A DNA stretch of 64,000 nucleotides from Paludibacterium purpuratum (GTDB lineage: Bacteria; Pseudomonadota; Gammaproteobacteria; Burkholderiales; Chromobacteriaceae): contig NZ_SNZP01000009.1 in the NCBI RefSeq assembly GCF_004363805.1, positions 62,001 to 126,000 of the forward strand. The letters are read 5' to 3'. Both the position numbers and the translations under genes were made by a program. Shown piece by piece: positions 16,599 through 25,781 of the stretch (the first letter of the stretch is position 1; every line of letters starts with the position of its first letter). Below the pieces are notes generated by a model. The model saw nothing but the letters and a program-made list of their open reading frames with translations. It was not told where the DNA came from and ran no database searches.

Positions 16599-17933
16599 TT
16601 AATCTCCCGTGACGGCGCTTATTTCCCGCCGATTGCGCTCCGCTTCGAAACGGGGAGAAATGATGCCGTACAAGGTCCAGCCGAAGAAGGTCGCCAACCC
16701 TCCCCAGACAAGGGCATCGGCACCCGTGTTGTAGATGGCGTAGTACGTGTAGGTAGTGGCAATGAAGGTAATCAGATTGGTCACCCGACGCCGGGCGGCA
16801 CTGACACTGACCAGTTTCTGCATGATCACCAGTGCCGCCATAGACAGCACATAGGGGATGAGATTGGTCAGTACCGCGAGGTTGAGCAGAACGTCGAACT
16901 GTTTGCTCAGCGTCGGGCTGATGGTCATGAACGATAGCGCCGACTGCAGCAAGACCAGAATCAGCATCCCTTTGACCGGTGCCCCCGCACGAGTGACCGC
17001 CGTGAAGATCTTAGGATAGAAACCGGCCTCGGCGCCGGAGCGGCAGACCTGGGCAAAGGTGAACTGCCAACCCAGCAGCGACCCGATACAAGACATGCAC
17101 ATCAGCGCCATGATGGTCTTGCCGACCACCGAGTTGAACATGTAGCTGAAAACCAGCCCGAACGGCGCCGTGGAGCTGACCAATTGCAAATTCGGCACGA
17201 TGCCGGCGATCACACTGGTCGAACCGATATAGATCAACGCCGCGCCGAACGTGCCGCCCAATACCGCGATCGGCACATTGCGTTCCGGATTGTCGACCGC
17301 ATCGGCATTGGCGCACGCCGACTCCAGTCCCAAAAACGCCCACAAGGTAATCGAGATCGATCCGCTGATGGCCCCGAGCGTCGGCATGTGGTGCGGGTTC
17401 CACGCGCTAACGAACAGCACCGGCTTGAACCAGAACCAGCCGATGATGCACAGGCCGAACACCGGAATGATGACCCCCCAAATGGTGATGCCGCCGATCC
17501 GGCCGGTCATGCGCGAGCCCCAGAAGTTGGCCACGGTCGTCAACCACAACACCAGCACGGTCGCCAGACAGGTATTGAGAGGCGAGAGCGTCAGATTGAA
17601 GAAACCGACGCCATAGCCGACGGCCGTAATGGCGATGGCGACGTTGCCGATCAGGATCGACAGGCAGTATGTGTAGTTGCTGATGAAGTTGCCGGTGGTG
17701 CCGAAAGGGTACTCGGCATAGCCGAACATGCCGCCACTCCTTCGGCTCAGCATGCCGCATTGAGCAAAACAGTATGCCAAGGCGAACGCACCGATCGCCG
17801 TGACCAACCAAGACAGAATCGAGATCGTGCCGATCTCGGCAAGCTTTGCCGGGAGCAGGATAATACCCGAGCCAACCATATTGATCGCCGTCAGCATGGT
17901 TAACTGCACGACGCCCATTTTCTTAGTACTCAT
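16599..17933 (-). CDS. potE: PotE putrescine/ornithine antiporter
   Basis: 444 aa, about twelve membrane helices. It is collinear with E. coli PotE: KMGVVQLTMLTAINMVGSGII, LLPAKLAEIGTISILSWLVTA, SITLWAFLGLESACANADAV, NPERNVPIAVLGG. The start at 17933 (MSTKKMGV) matches the PotE start; an ATG ten codons upstream is less likely. It exchanges cytosolic putrescine for external ornithine in the inner membrane and, together with SpeF, consumes a proton in acid conditions. The gene follows speF by about 70 bases on the same strand and should share its transcript. Confidence 0.95.
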   Translation of the reverse strand: MSTKKMGVVQLTMLTAINMVGSGIILLPAKLAEIGTISILSWLVTAIGAFALAYCFAQCGMLSRRSGGMFGYAEYPFGTTGNFISNYTYCLSILIGNVAIAITAVGYGVGFFNLTLSPLNTCLATVLVLWLTTVANFWGSRMTGRIGGITIWGVIIPVFGLCIIGWFWFKPVLFVSAWNPHHMPTLGAISGSISITLWAFLGLESACANADAVDNPERNVPIAVLGGTFGAALIYIGSTSVIAGIVPNLQLVSSTAPFGLVFSYMFNSVVGKTIMALMCMSCIGSLLGWQFTFAQVCRSGAEAGFYPKIFTAVTRAGAPVKGMLILVLLQSALSFMTISPTLSKQFDVLLNLAVLTNLIPYVLSMAALVIMQKLVSVSAARRRVTNLITFIATTYTYYAIYNTGADALVWGGLATFFGWTLYGIISPRFEAERNRREISAVTGD

Positions 17934-18001
17934 ATTTAGTCTTCCCAAAATCAAGGTAATCATTGCTTGCGACGGAAGGCTGCCAGCCTGTATGCGCTAG
18001 C

Positions 18002-20164
18002 TCACTGCTTGAGCACATAAGCGAAAATCCGTTTCTCGCCGCGCTCGTCGAGTTGGCAATAAACGCCCTGCAGTTCCGGAGCAAAGCCGGGCAACTGCGC
18101 GATCACCGATTCCCAGGTTCTGAAATAATCCAGTACGGCCTTGCCCCATACTTCGCCCGGCACAATGCAGATGATCCCCGGCGGGTAAGGCAATGCGCCT
18201 TCGGCAGCAATGCGGCCCTCGATTTTGCTAAGCGGCACCAACTCGACGTTGTCGCGCACGAACTGGATGTGGGCATCCTGCGGTAGCTTGGCCATGTCGG
18301 GCATCGTCGCCTTGCGGAATAGCTTTTTCTGGACGTCCTTGATGTTGTGCCCGACGTAGATGTCGTGCATTTCCTGACAAAGTCGACGGATGGTGTAGCC
18401 GCGATAACGCGCTTCGTTCGCCTGGTAAATCGATGGCAGCACTTCGGCGAGCGGCACATCGTCTGCGATCAATTGCTCGAAGCGCGTCAGTAGTGCAACC
18501 AGGTGCTGCATCTTGGTCAGATTCGACGCGGGCGTAATCAGGAACAGAATGGAGTTAAGGTCGCTCTTCTCCGGGGTGATGCCATGCTCGCGCAAGTAAC
18601 TGCACAGAATCGTGGCGGGAATGCCGAATTTGCCGTATTGCCCGTTTTCGATGTCGATACCGGGCGTCGTCAGCAACAATTTGCACGGGTCGACAAAGTA
18701 CTGGTCGGCTTCGAACCCCTGATAGGCATGCCATTGCTCGCCCGGTACATATTTGAAGAAGCGCAGATCCTGGGCGATCAGATCGGTATCGTGGTGCTGC
18801 CATAGCTTGCCGTCGACCATCGGCGGCACGAACGGCTTGATCATCGTGCAGGCGCTGAAGATCAGCTTGCGCGTCTCGATGCCGACCTTGACCGCGTCGA
18901 GCCACATTTTTTTGCCGTGCGCCCCCTCGTGCATCTGCGCATTGACGTCCAGCGAGGCGAAGATCGGATAACTCGGACTGGTGGAGGCATGCAGCATGAA
19001 GGCATTGTTCATGTGCTTATGGTTGCAATACCGCGCCTGCCCCTTGATGTGGCGATCCTTCTTGTGAATCTGCGAGGCCTGCGACAGGCCGGCCAGCAAT
19101 TTATGCACCGACTGCGTCACCAGAATGCCGGGATCGTCCGGCCCAAGTTCGAGCAGCAACGGCGAACAGTCCTTCATCATCGGAATGAACTGTTCGTAAC
19201 CGACCCAGGCCGAGTCGAACAGGATGTAGTCGCACAGGTGCCCGATCTTGTCGACCACCTGACGGGCGTTATAAATGCAACCGTCGTAGGTTCCTAGCTG
19301 GATAATCGCCAACCGGAACGGCCGCTCGGCATCGGCGCGTTCCGGGGCGACCTTGCGGATTTCCGCCCGCAGGAAGTCCTCTTTGAAACAGGCGGCATCG
19401 ATGCCGCCGATAAAGCCGAACGGGTTACGCGCGGTTTCAAGGTAGACGGGCGTCGCCCCGGCTTGCAGCAGCGCCCCGTGATGTACCGACTTGTGGTTGT
19501 TGCGATCGAACAGCACCAGATCGCCCCGGGTCAGCAGCGCATTGAGCACCACTTTGTTCGACGACGAAGTGCCATTGAGGACGAAATAGGTTTTATCGGC
19601 GTTGAATACCCGGGCCGCGTGTTGTTGCGCCTCGCAGGCTGCGCCCTCGTGGATCAGCAAGTCGCCAAGTTTCACCTCGGAGCTGGCCATGTCGGCACGG
19701 AACAGGGTTTCACCAAAAAAATCGTAGAAGCGACGCCCCGCCGGACTTTGACGGAAGAACTGCCCGCCGTTGTGCCCCGGGGTAGACAAAGAGACGTTGC
19801 CCTTGTCGACGTAGTCGGCCATGTTGGCGAAAAACGGCGGCAGCAGGCCCGCTTCATATTCGCAAGCGGCATGGTCGATCTGTTTACCGAAAAATTCGGC
19901 AGTCACATTGTGCAAATCGATCACGCCTCGGAGTTTGCGATAAAACCAGGCTGACAACGTCTGGTTTTTATCTACCACGGCGAATAGCGGAATATCGAAT
20001 CCAGTCGAATCGATCAGTGCCAGCGCACCGTTTTCGATATCGGAGGCGGTCATGACCACGGCCCCCACATCGGTGAAGTCGGTAGCAAACAGATCCACGA
20101 CTTCCCGCGTCGAGCTGAAACTATCCAGCGCGGAGGTGCTCGCCGCAACTTTTAGCTTTTTCAT
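18002..20164 (-). CDS. speF: PLP-dependent ornithine decarboxylase, SpeF type
   Basis: 720 aa, the size of the fold-III basic amino acid decarboxylases SpeC/SpeF. Visible are a wing-domain N-terminus (VVMTASDIENGALALID), the substrate-domain motif NVSLSTPGHNGGQFF, the PLP-binding Lys in TQSVHKLLAGLSQASQIHKK, and the C-terminal domain with LPYPPGIICIVPGE. The start at 20164 follows AGAAGGGAAC. It converts ornithine to putrescine and CO2. Pairing with potE makes it the inducible (SpeF) system. A sigma-54 promoter lies about 140 bases upstream, with a leader of roughly 130 bases that may hold further control. Confidence 0.95.
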   Translation of the reverse strand: MKKLKVAASTSALDSFSSTREVVDLFATDFTDVGAVVMTASDIENGALALIDSTGFDIPLFAVVDKNQTLSAWFYRKLRGVIDLHNVTAEFFGKQIDHAACEYEAGLLPPFFANMADYVDKGNVSLSTPGHNGGQFFRQSPAGRRFYDFFGETLFRADMASSEVKLGDLLIHEGAACEAQQHAARVFNADKTYFVLNGTSSSNKVVLNALLTRGDLVLFDRNNHKSVHHGALLQAGATPVYLETARNPFGFIGGIDAACFKEDFLRAEIRKVAPERADAERPFRLAIIQLGTYDGCIYNARQVVDKIGHLCDYILFDSAWVGYEQFIPMMKDCSPLLLELGPDDPGILVTQSVHKLLAGLSQASQIHKKDRHIKGQARYCNHKHMNNAFMLHASTSPSYPIFASLDVNAQMHEGAHGKKMWLDAVKVGIETRKLIFSACTMIKPFVPPMVDGKLWQHHDTDLIAQDLRFFKYVPGEQWHAYQGFEADQYFVDPCKLLLTTPGIDIENGQYGKFGIPATILCSYLREHGITPEKSDLNSILFLITPASNLTKMQHLVALLTRFEQLIADDVPLAEVLPSIYQANEARYRGYTIRRLCQEMHDIYVGHNIKDVQKKLFRKATMPDMAKLPQDAHIQFVRDNVELVPLSKIEGRIAAEGALPYPPGIICIVPGEVWGKAVLDYFRTWESVIAQLPGFAPELQGVYCQLDERGEKRIFAYVLKQ

Positions 20165-20302
20165 CGTATGTTCCCTTCTTTTTTGCCCACTTGAGCTATC
20201 TGCACGACCTTGCCGCCTACCCGGGCAACTAAGGAGCAAACGGCAGCAGCATTGCAACGCCGGTCAGCGCAACGACCGACGCGCTCAGCCAATGCAAGTA
20301 GA

Positions 20303-20317
20303 GCAATTCCCGTGCCA
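20303..20317 (-). promoter_or_regulatory. Consensus sigma-54 promoter for speF-potE
   Basis: On the minus strand the sequence reads TGGCAC-GGGAA-TTGC, an exact match to the -24/-12 consensus with the correct 5-base spacer. Transcription would begin near 20292 and enter speF. The divergent neighbour encodes a sigma-54 activator with a GAYTGA loop. Confidence 0.85.
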
Positions 20318-20397
20318 TTTATAAGCATTTGATGTACAATGATATTCTTATATTCACGTTGTCAAAGCGCTGAGCTTCCGTTGAAAACCTTGAACAA

Positions 20398-20415
20398 ATG
20401 ACGAATTTCCGTCAT
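20398..20415. promoter_or_regulatory. Inverted repeat, candidate activator-binding site
   Basis: ATGACG-AATTTC-CGTCAT is a perfect 6-bp inverted repeat, about 85 bases upstream of the sigma-54 promoter and just before the activator gene. The distance suits an enhancer-type site that would also allow autoregulation. Confidence 0.5.
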
Positions 20416-20446
20416 GTTGGCCACGCCCTGTGGAGAGGGGAATCCG

Positions 20447-21874
20447 ATGTCGTCCGTGTCGCCGGAGTTGGAACTCGCACTCCAGATATTTGCCCGTTTT
20501 TTCGATCTGATTCACCAACCGATCACCATCATCGATCAGGCAGGCAAGTTCGTTTATTACAACCAGGAAAGTGCGGAAATAGACGGATACCGGGGGGCGC
20601 AAGCGCTGGGGAAACACTTCCTCGACGTTTACAACCGGCTGCCGGAAGAAAAGAGCACGATGCTCGGTGCGCTGCACCACGGCACGGAGTACATCGGCAA
20701 TTACCAGATCTATTACAACTACAAAGGCCGCCCGGTCGATTACCAACACACGACGGTTCCCCTGTTCGGACACGACGGTATCCGTATCGGCGCGATCGAA
20801 ATCGGCCGCGACGTCTCCAATGTACGCAAACTGCAGCAGCAAGTGGTCGAGCTAAACCAGCTGCTATACAGCCGGAGCCAGAACGACGCGTATCCGATCA
20901 TCACCTGCGACGATGCGATGTGCGCGCTGATCAAGAAGACGAAACGCATGGCGCTCAACGACGCGCCGGTGGTGATCGTCGGCGAAACAGGCACCGGCAA
21001 GGAGCTCTTTGCGCGGTTATTGCACCAGTCGAGTAAACGCGCCGACCGGCCGTTCATCGCCCTGAATTGCGGCGCACTGCCCGCCCAACTGATAGAAAGC
21101 ACCTTGTTCGGCACCGTCAAGGGCGCCTATACCGGCGCGGAAAATAGCAAGGGGTATCTGGAACTCGCCGACGGCGGCACGCTGTTTCTCGACGAGATGA
21201 ACGAGATGCCGCTGGCGATGCAAAGCAAGTTGCTGCGATTCTTGCAAGACAAGAGCTTCTGGAAACTTGGTGGAAATCAGGAGCTGCATTCCGACGTGCG
21301 CATTATTGCCGCCATGAATGAAACGCCCGCTTATCTCATCCAGCAAAAGCGGCTGCGTAACGATCTGTTTTATCGCTTGTGCGTCGGCGTACTATCGCTA
21401 CCGCCTTTATCCGCCCGGCTGCACGATATCGAAGTACTGGCGCTGCACTTTATCGAAAAACACGGCAAAACCGTAGGTCAGCATATCCACGGCATCAGCT
21501 CGACCGCGCTGTCCATATTGAAGAGCAAACCGTGGCCCGGCAATGTCCGTATGCTGGAAAACGTGATTGTGCGCAGCATGATGACGCAGGAGCACGACGG
21601 GCTGCTCACCACGATCGCCTATGATGAGGAGATTTACGAGCTCCCGGAATCGCCCGCCCAGACAAAATCGCCCCCGCCACAGACGGTGCCTGCCGGCACG
21701 GTCGGCAACCTCACGCATCGTGTCGAAGCCTTCGAACGCAAGCTGATCATCGAGGCGCTCAATGCGGCCAATGGCCGGGTCGCGCAAGCGGCGGAGACAC
21801 TGGCGATTTCCCGTACCACGCTCCACTACAAGATCAAAAAATACGAGATCAATTTCGGCGTACTCGACGATTGA
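20447..21874 (+). CDS. Sigma-54-dependent activator (PAS-AAA-Fis), probable regulator of speF-potE
   Basis: 475 aa; the start at 20447 is chosen for AGAGGGG upstream. Residues about 15-120 form a PAS domain (FFDLIHQPITIIDQAGKFVYYNQES). Residues about 140-370 form the AAA+ domain with Walker A GETGTGKE, the sigma-54 contact loop GAYTGA, Walker B GGTLFLDEMNEMP and R-finger RNDLFYRL. A Fis-type helix-turn-helix ends the protein (VAQAAETLAISRTTLHYKIKKY). It resembles RocR-like regulators of arginine/ornithine metabolism; the PAS domain may sense ornithine or a related signal. It is divergent from speF, whose promoter is of sigma-54 type. Confidence 0.9.
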   Translation: MSSVSPELELALQIFARFFDLIHQPITIIDQAGKFVYYNQESAEIDGYRGAQALGKHFLDVYNRLPEEKSTMLGALHHGTEYIGNYQIYYNYKGRPVDYQHTTVPLFGHDGIRIGAIEIGRDVSNVRKLQQQVVELNQLLYSRSQNDAYPIITCDDAMCALIKKTKRMALNDAPVVIVGETGTGKELFARLLHQSSKRADRPFIALNCGALPAQLIESTLFGTVKGAYTGAENSKGYLELADGGTLFLDEMNEMPLAMQSKLLRFLQDKSFWKLGGNQELHSDVRIIAAMNETPAYLIQQKRLRNDLFYRLCVGVLSLPPLSARLHDIEVLALHFIEKHGKTVGQHIHGISSTALSILKSKPWPGNVRMLENVIVRSMMTQEHDGLLTTIAYDEEIYELPESPAQTKSPPPQTVPAGTVGNLTHRVEAFERKLIIEALNAANGRVAQAAETLAISRTTLHYKIKKYEINFGVLDD

Positions 21875-22388
21875 TGGCGGAAAGCCACGGCGCCATGCCT
21901 TCCGGCCAGTGGTAAAAATCTCGTTTTTTATTAGTCTGACGGTATGACATTCATAAGCTGGCAGCTAAAAATAACAAAAAACCGCAAAAAACCTTGGCTT
22001 TCTGCTTTTCCGGTATCACTTGCCCAATATTTGCCAAACTACCACTTCATTTTTACGGTTTAATCAACCCAATAATATTTCAGAGACATATTACCGGCTC
22101 TAAAGGCGCCGTTTTTATGCAAATTTGAGAAATGATGAATACGTAGAGGCAGTAACGGCGCAGTGTTACTCACCTGGAATTTTTTATTGATGGTGTTTTT
22201 CTGTAAATCGCCTAGATAGACTTGCATCCGATCCATTGAAGTACCCTCCACCGGGCGTTTACCGGCCTGCGCCAGCGCGGGCCCTGGGGCCGCCGCCCGG
22301 ATAGAACAGCTGTAACTGTCGCTAGCGAAGTGGAACACGTGCCAGCCACGAAACCCACTGAATCCAACCCATACAGGTGAGTAAAATT
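21875..22388. other. AT-rich intergenic region with one doubtful small ORF
   Basis: 514 bases without a recognised gene. A minus-strand frame at 22060-22236 encodes 58 aa (MDRMQVYLGDLQKNTINKKF..., ending MSLKYYWVD) and is preceded by GGAGGG at good spacing, but its composition is unremarkable and no family was recognised. The promoter of the triple-RidA gene must be here. Confidence 0.4.
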
Positions 22389-23660
22389 ATGACTGGCTTT
22401 AACGCTGTATTGCCGAGAAATACCGAAAACGCTCCGAAAAACATCGGCCCTTATTCGCAAACCGTTGCTTTCTCCCATTACAATAATCTGTCGGCTCAAT
22501 TGCCGATCGATCCGAAAACCGGCGCATTGGTCGCTGGCGGTGTAAAAGAACAAGCCGAACAGTGCTTCAAGAATATCAAGGCCGTCATCGAAAGCATCGA
22601 CCATGTGATGGACGATGTCGTTCGAATCACCATCTTCGTTAAAAACATCGCCGACCTCGACGCTGTTACCGCCGTTTATAAAACCTTCTTCCAAAGCTAT
22701 GTGCCGACCCTGACGACCGTTGCGGTTGCAGCGTTGCCGATGAATGCTTTGGTACAAGTGGACGCGCTGATTTCCAACGGCGAAGGCACCATCCCCAATG
22801 CACCGCAAGCCGGCGACTTGGTCAAGGTTGCCAAGAACGTGGAAACCGCGCCGCAAAGCCCGCTGTCGACGCATTCCGTCGCGTTCTCGCACTACAACAA
22901 CCTGTCGGCTCAACTGCCGATCGACCCGAAAACCGGCAAGCTGGTCGCCGGCGGCGTCAAGGAACAAGCCAAGCAGTGCCTGAAGAACGTCAAGGCCATT
23001 CTGGAAGGCATCGACGTGCCGTTCGACGACATCGTCAAGATCAACGTCTTCCTGAAGAACCTGTCCGATCTGGACGCAGTCAATGAAGTTTATACGACCT
23101 TCTTCCCGGACTCGGCCATCGCCCGCGCCGTCGCCTACGTACCGGCACGCACCGCAGTCGAAGTTGCCGGCCTGCCGATGGATGCTTTGGTCCAAATCGA
23201 AGCCGTTATCTCGCACGGCGACGGCACCCCGCCGCAAGCCGTCGAAGACCGCCACGGTCTCGTCATCTGGGCCAACAACACCGACAAGGCACCGAAGTGC
23301 GCCCTGTCGACCCAGACCGTCGCCTTCTCCCACTACAACCACCTCTCGGCACAACTGCCGGTGGATCCGGCGACCGGCGCCATGGTTGCCGGCGGCGTGA
23401 AAGAACAAGCCGCACAGTGCCTGAAGAACATCAAGGCCATCGTTGAAAGCATCGACCACAAGATGGCCGATGTGGTCAAGGTCAACGTGTTCGTGAAGAA
23501 CATCGAAGACATGGCCGCCGTCGACGAAATCTACGCCACCTTCTTCCCGGGCAATGCGCCGGCTCGCCGCACCGTGGGCGTATCGGCTTTGCCGAAGGAT
23601 GCGCTGATCCAGATCGACGCCGTGGTATCGCACGCCGAAGGCACCCCGCGGAAGGCATAA
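22389..23660 (+). CDS. Triple RidA-domain protein (three fused YjgF/YER057c/UK114 units)
   Basis: 423 aa; the start at 22389 follows AGGTGAG; a GTG at 22377 is the alternative. RidA proteins are normally about 130 aa trimers that hydrolyse reactive 2-aminoacrylate-type enamines/imines. Here three units of about 140 aa are fused, each containing VAFSHYN(N/H)LSAQLP(I/V)DP and GGVKEQA-QC-KN-KA. The substrate-binding Arg (PARSCVEV in E. coli RidA) is kept in unit 2 (PARTAVEVAGLP) and unit 3 (PARRTVGVSALP), but is Leu in unit 1 (PTLTTVAVAALP). The fusion could fold as a single-chain pseudo-trimer. A decayed relative lies at 53562. Confidence 0.9.
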   Translation: MTGFNAVLPRNTENAPKNIGPYSQTVAFSHYNNLSAQLPIDPKTGALVAGGVKEQAEQCFKNIKAVIESIDHVMDDVVRITIFVKNIADLDAVTAVYKTFFQSYVPTLTTVAVAALPMNALVQVDALISNGEGTIPNAPQAGDLVKVAKNVETAPQSPLSTHSVAFSHYNNLSAQLPIDPKTGKLVAGGVKEQAKQCLKNVKAILEGIDVPFDDIVKINVFLKNLSDLDAVNEVYTTFFPDSAIARAVAYVPARTAVEVAGLPMDALVQIEAVISHGDGTPPQAVEDRHGLVIWANNTDKAPKCALSTQTVAFSHYNHLSAQLPVDPATGAMVAGGVKEQAAQCLKNIKAIVESIDHKMADVVKVNVFVKNIEDMAAVDEIYATFFPGNAPARRTVGVSALPKDALIQIDAVVSHAEGTPRKA

Positions 23661-23679
23661 GGGGTTTGTCAGCAAGTAG

Positions 23680-23714
23680 AAAAAACGCCGAAATCTATTT
23701 TCGGCGTTTTTTTT
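23680..23714 (+). terminator. Rho-independent terminator of the triple-RidA gene
   Basis: Stem AAAAAACGCCGAAA/TTTCGGCGTTTTTT with a 5-base loop and a long T-run, 20 bases after the stop codon. Confidence 0.9.
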
Positions 23715-23986
23715 AGGTTAATCGCGCAAGGCAATTAAGAGCGGCCGTAGGAGCGGCGGCCTTCAGTCTTCGAGTTTCAAGCCGGCTCAGGCGTGCACAG
23801 CGCCATATCGCTCAAACGCATACTGTGCCACATGGGGTGCCCCAGCGCCCCGCCAGCTGGCAGCGCTCACACTATTTTGCAAATAAATCCCCACGGCGAA
23901 AGCGGCAGTCATAGACTGTTGCTCGCATCACGCGCGCGTCGGCCGCGATAGCCGGCAGCCTTACCGATATGGAGAAAACCCTCATC

Positions 23987-25027
23987 ATGCAGTATCAGGC
24001 TGATTCGACACGCTACGACGGCGGCATGCCCTATCGACGCGTCGGGCAGAGTGGAATGGTGCTGCCCGCCGTTTCGCTCGGGCTGTGGCAAAATTTTGGC
24101 GGCGTGGACGTTTTCGAGACCGGGCGGGCGATGTTGCGCCGCGCCTTCGACCGCGGCGTCACCCATTTCGACCTGGCCAACAATTACGGTCCGCCGCCCG
24201 GTTCGGCCGAGGAAAACTTCGGCCGCTGGCTCGACCAGGATTTCCGGCCCTATCGCGACGAGCTGGTGATTTCGACCAAGGCCGGCTGGGAAATGTGGCC
24301 CGGCCCGTACGGCGGTCCCAACGGCACGCGCAAATACCTGATCGCCAGCTGCGAGCAAAGCCTGCGACGGATGAAGCTCGACTACGTCGACATCTTCTAC
24401 TCTCACCGGGTCGATCCCGATACGCCGCTGGAGGAAACCATGGGCGCGCTGGCGCAACTGCATCGCCAGGGCAAGGCGCTCTATGTCGGCATCTCGTCGT
24501 ATTCGCCCGACTTGACGCGCCAGGCGGCCGCCATTTTGGCGGCAGAACGCGTGCCGCTGTTCATCCACCAACCCAACTACTCGATGCTCAACCGCGGCAT
24601 CGAACAGGGACTGTTGCAGACACTCGACGAGCTCGGCGTCGGCTGTATCGCTTTTTCGCCGTTGGCGCAGGGACTACTCTCCGCGAAATACTTGGGCGAG
24701 ACGCCCGCGGACGCACGCGCGAGCCGGCACGGCTCGTTGAAGCCGCAGATGCTGAGCGCAGCCAACCTCGAACGCATCCGCGCGCTCAATGCCATCGCCC
24801 AACGGCGCGGACAGACGCTGGCACAGATGGCCATCGCCTGGGCGCTGCGCGACGCGCGCGTCACCTCGGTGCTCATCGGCGCGCGTACTGTCGAGCAGTT
24901 GGACGACTCGCTCGACGCGGTCAAACAGCTGGCCTTCACCGGCGAGGAGCTGGCCGAAATCGACCGCTACGCGCAAGACGGCGACGTCGATCTATGGAAA
25001 GTATCGTCGCGCATCGGCGCGGCCTGA
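23987..25027 (+). CDS. YghZ-type aldo/keto reductase (L-glyceraldehyde 3-phosphate reductase family)
   Basis: 346 aa; ATG at 23987 after GGAGAAAA. It is a (beta/alpha)8 AKR with the catalytic Asp/Tyr in FDLANNYGPPPGSAEENFGRWL, Lys in ISTKAGWEMWPGPYGG, and His in DIFYSHRVDPDTPLEETMGAL. The NADPH-binding end is VLIGARTVEQLDDSLDAV. The GPPPGSAE and TKAGWEMWPGPYG signatures are those of YghZ/GprA (AKR14), which reduces L-glyceraldehyde 3-phosphate and detoxifies methylglyoxal-like aldehydes with NADPH. It stands alone between terminators. Confidence 0.9.
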   Translation: MQYQADSTRYDGGMPYRRVGQSGMVLPAVSLGLWQNFGGVDVFETGRAMLRRAFDRGVTHFDLANNYGPPPGSAEENFGRWLDQDFRPYRDELVISTKAGWEMWPGPYGGPNGTRKYLIASCEQSLRRMKLDYVDIFYSHRVDPDTPLEETMGALAQLHRQGKALYVGISSYSPDLTRQAAAILAAERVPLFIHQPNYSMLNRGIEQGLLQTLDELGVGCIAFSPLAQGLLSAKYLGETPADARASRHGSLKPQMLSAANLERIRALNAIAQRRGQTLAQMAIAWALRDARVTSVLIGARTVEQLDDSLDAVKQLAFTGEELAEIDRYAQDGDVDLWKVSSRIGAA

Positions 25028-25048
25028 CCTTTTCCCGCAACCTACAAA

Positions 25049-25079
25049 AAACCCGCGCGGCCGTGAACCGCGCGGGTTT
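25049..25079. terminator. Bidirectional terminator between AKR and tetR
   Basis: Stem AAACCCGCGCGG/CCGCGCGGGTTT. The T-run is stronger on the minus strand (from the A-run at 25046-25051), serving the convergent tetR gene. Confidence 0.75.
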
Positions 25080-25099
25080 CGCTTCTTATAGAGGGCGCC

Positions 25100-25750
25100 C
25101 TAGCCCCGGGGTTCCGGCAAGCGGACAGGGCTTGCCCCGCCCAGCACCATCCTCATGACATTCTCCATATGTGTCGTCAGGGCTTGCGAGATGAGCGCGT
25201 CGTCCTGATCTTCCCGCGACAATTGCAATAGCTGAATGCCTTCCATAAAGCCGGTCAAGCTGATGGCCGCCAGTTCCACCGGCACTTGCGGCACCTGCCC
25301 GGCCAACTGGCAGAAATGCAGGATGTAGCCAGCCAAGAGCTGATGGATTTCCTGGGTGAAGGCATTGAAGCGTTCGGCGAATTCGGCATCGCGCGCGGCC
25401 AGTAAGCGCGCCTCCCCCCAGCAAATCGCACAGTTGCGGTTGCGATGCACCGTGGAAAACAGCGCCAAGGTACGGGCACGGACGATTTCCAGATCGGTGC
25501 CGCTGCTGTAGAGCGCATCGAAATCCTGCTTTTCCTTTTCGTGCAGCCGTTGGAGCAAATCCAGAAATAGCTCGTTCTTGCTGGAAAAATTCGAGTAGAA
25601 GGCGCCGCGCGTATACCCCGCCTCGCTGGCGATGTCCTCGACGCTTGCCGCCGCCAGGCTCTTCTCGGCAATCAATTTCAACGCGGCATCCAATAGATGC
25701 TGGCGTGTTTGCTCCCGGCTTTCCGCGCGGGTGAGTCGCATACGGTTCAT
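25100..25750 (-). CDS. TetR-family regulator of the adjacent RND pump
   Basis: 216 aa; MNRMRLTRAESREQTRQHLL start chosen at 25750, with an upstream in-frame ATG at 25768 possible. The N-terminal helix-turn-helix is LAAASVEDIASEAGYTRGAFYSNFSSKNELF. The ligand domain contains NCAICWGEARLLAARD, with a CxxC pair. It is a paralogue of the regulator at 38291, which shares the CxxCW-EA-LLAARD block. Divergent orientation to the RND operon with a palindrome between suggests it represses both. The ligand is unknown. Confidence 0.88.
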   Translation of the reverse strand: MNRMRLTRAESREQTRQHLLDAALKLIAEKSLAAASVEDIASEAGYTRGAFYSNFSSKNELFLDLLQRLHEKEKQDFDALYSSGTDLEIVRARTLALFSTVHRNRNCAICWGEARLLAARDAEFAERFNAFTQEIHQLLAGYILHFCQLAGQVPQVPVELAAISLTGFMEGIQLLQLSREDQDDALISQALTTHMENVMRMVLGGASPVRLPEPRG

Positions 25751-25781
25751 GGAAAAATCATAACACACAACACAATCATCT

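Noticed and set aside
20229-20318. A 29-aa hydrophobic frame (MARELLYLHWLSASVVAL...) upstream of speF
   Set aside because: Its ATG lies inside the -24 element of the sigma-54 promoter, upstream of the expected transcript start, and it has no basic or ornithine-related pattern like SpeFL.
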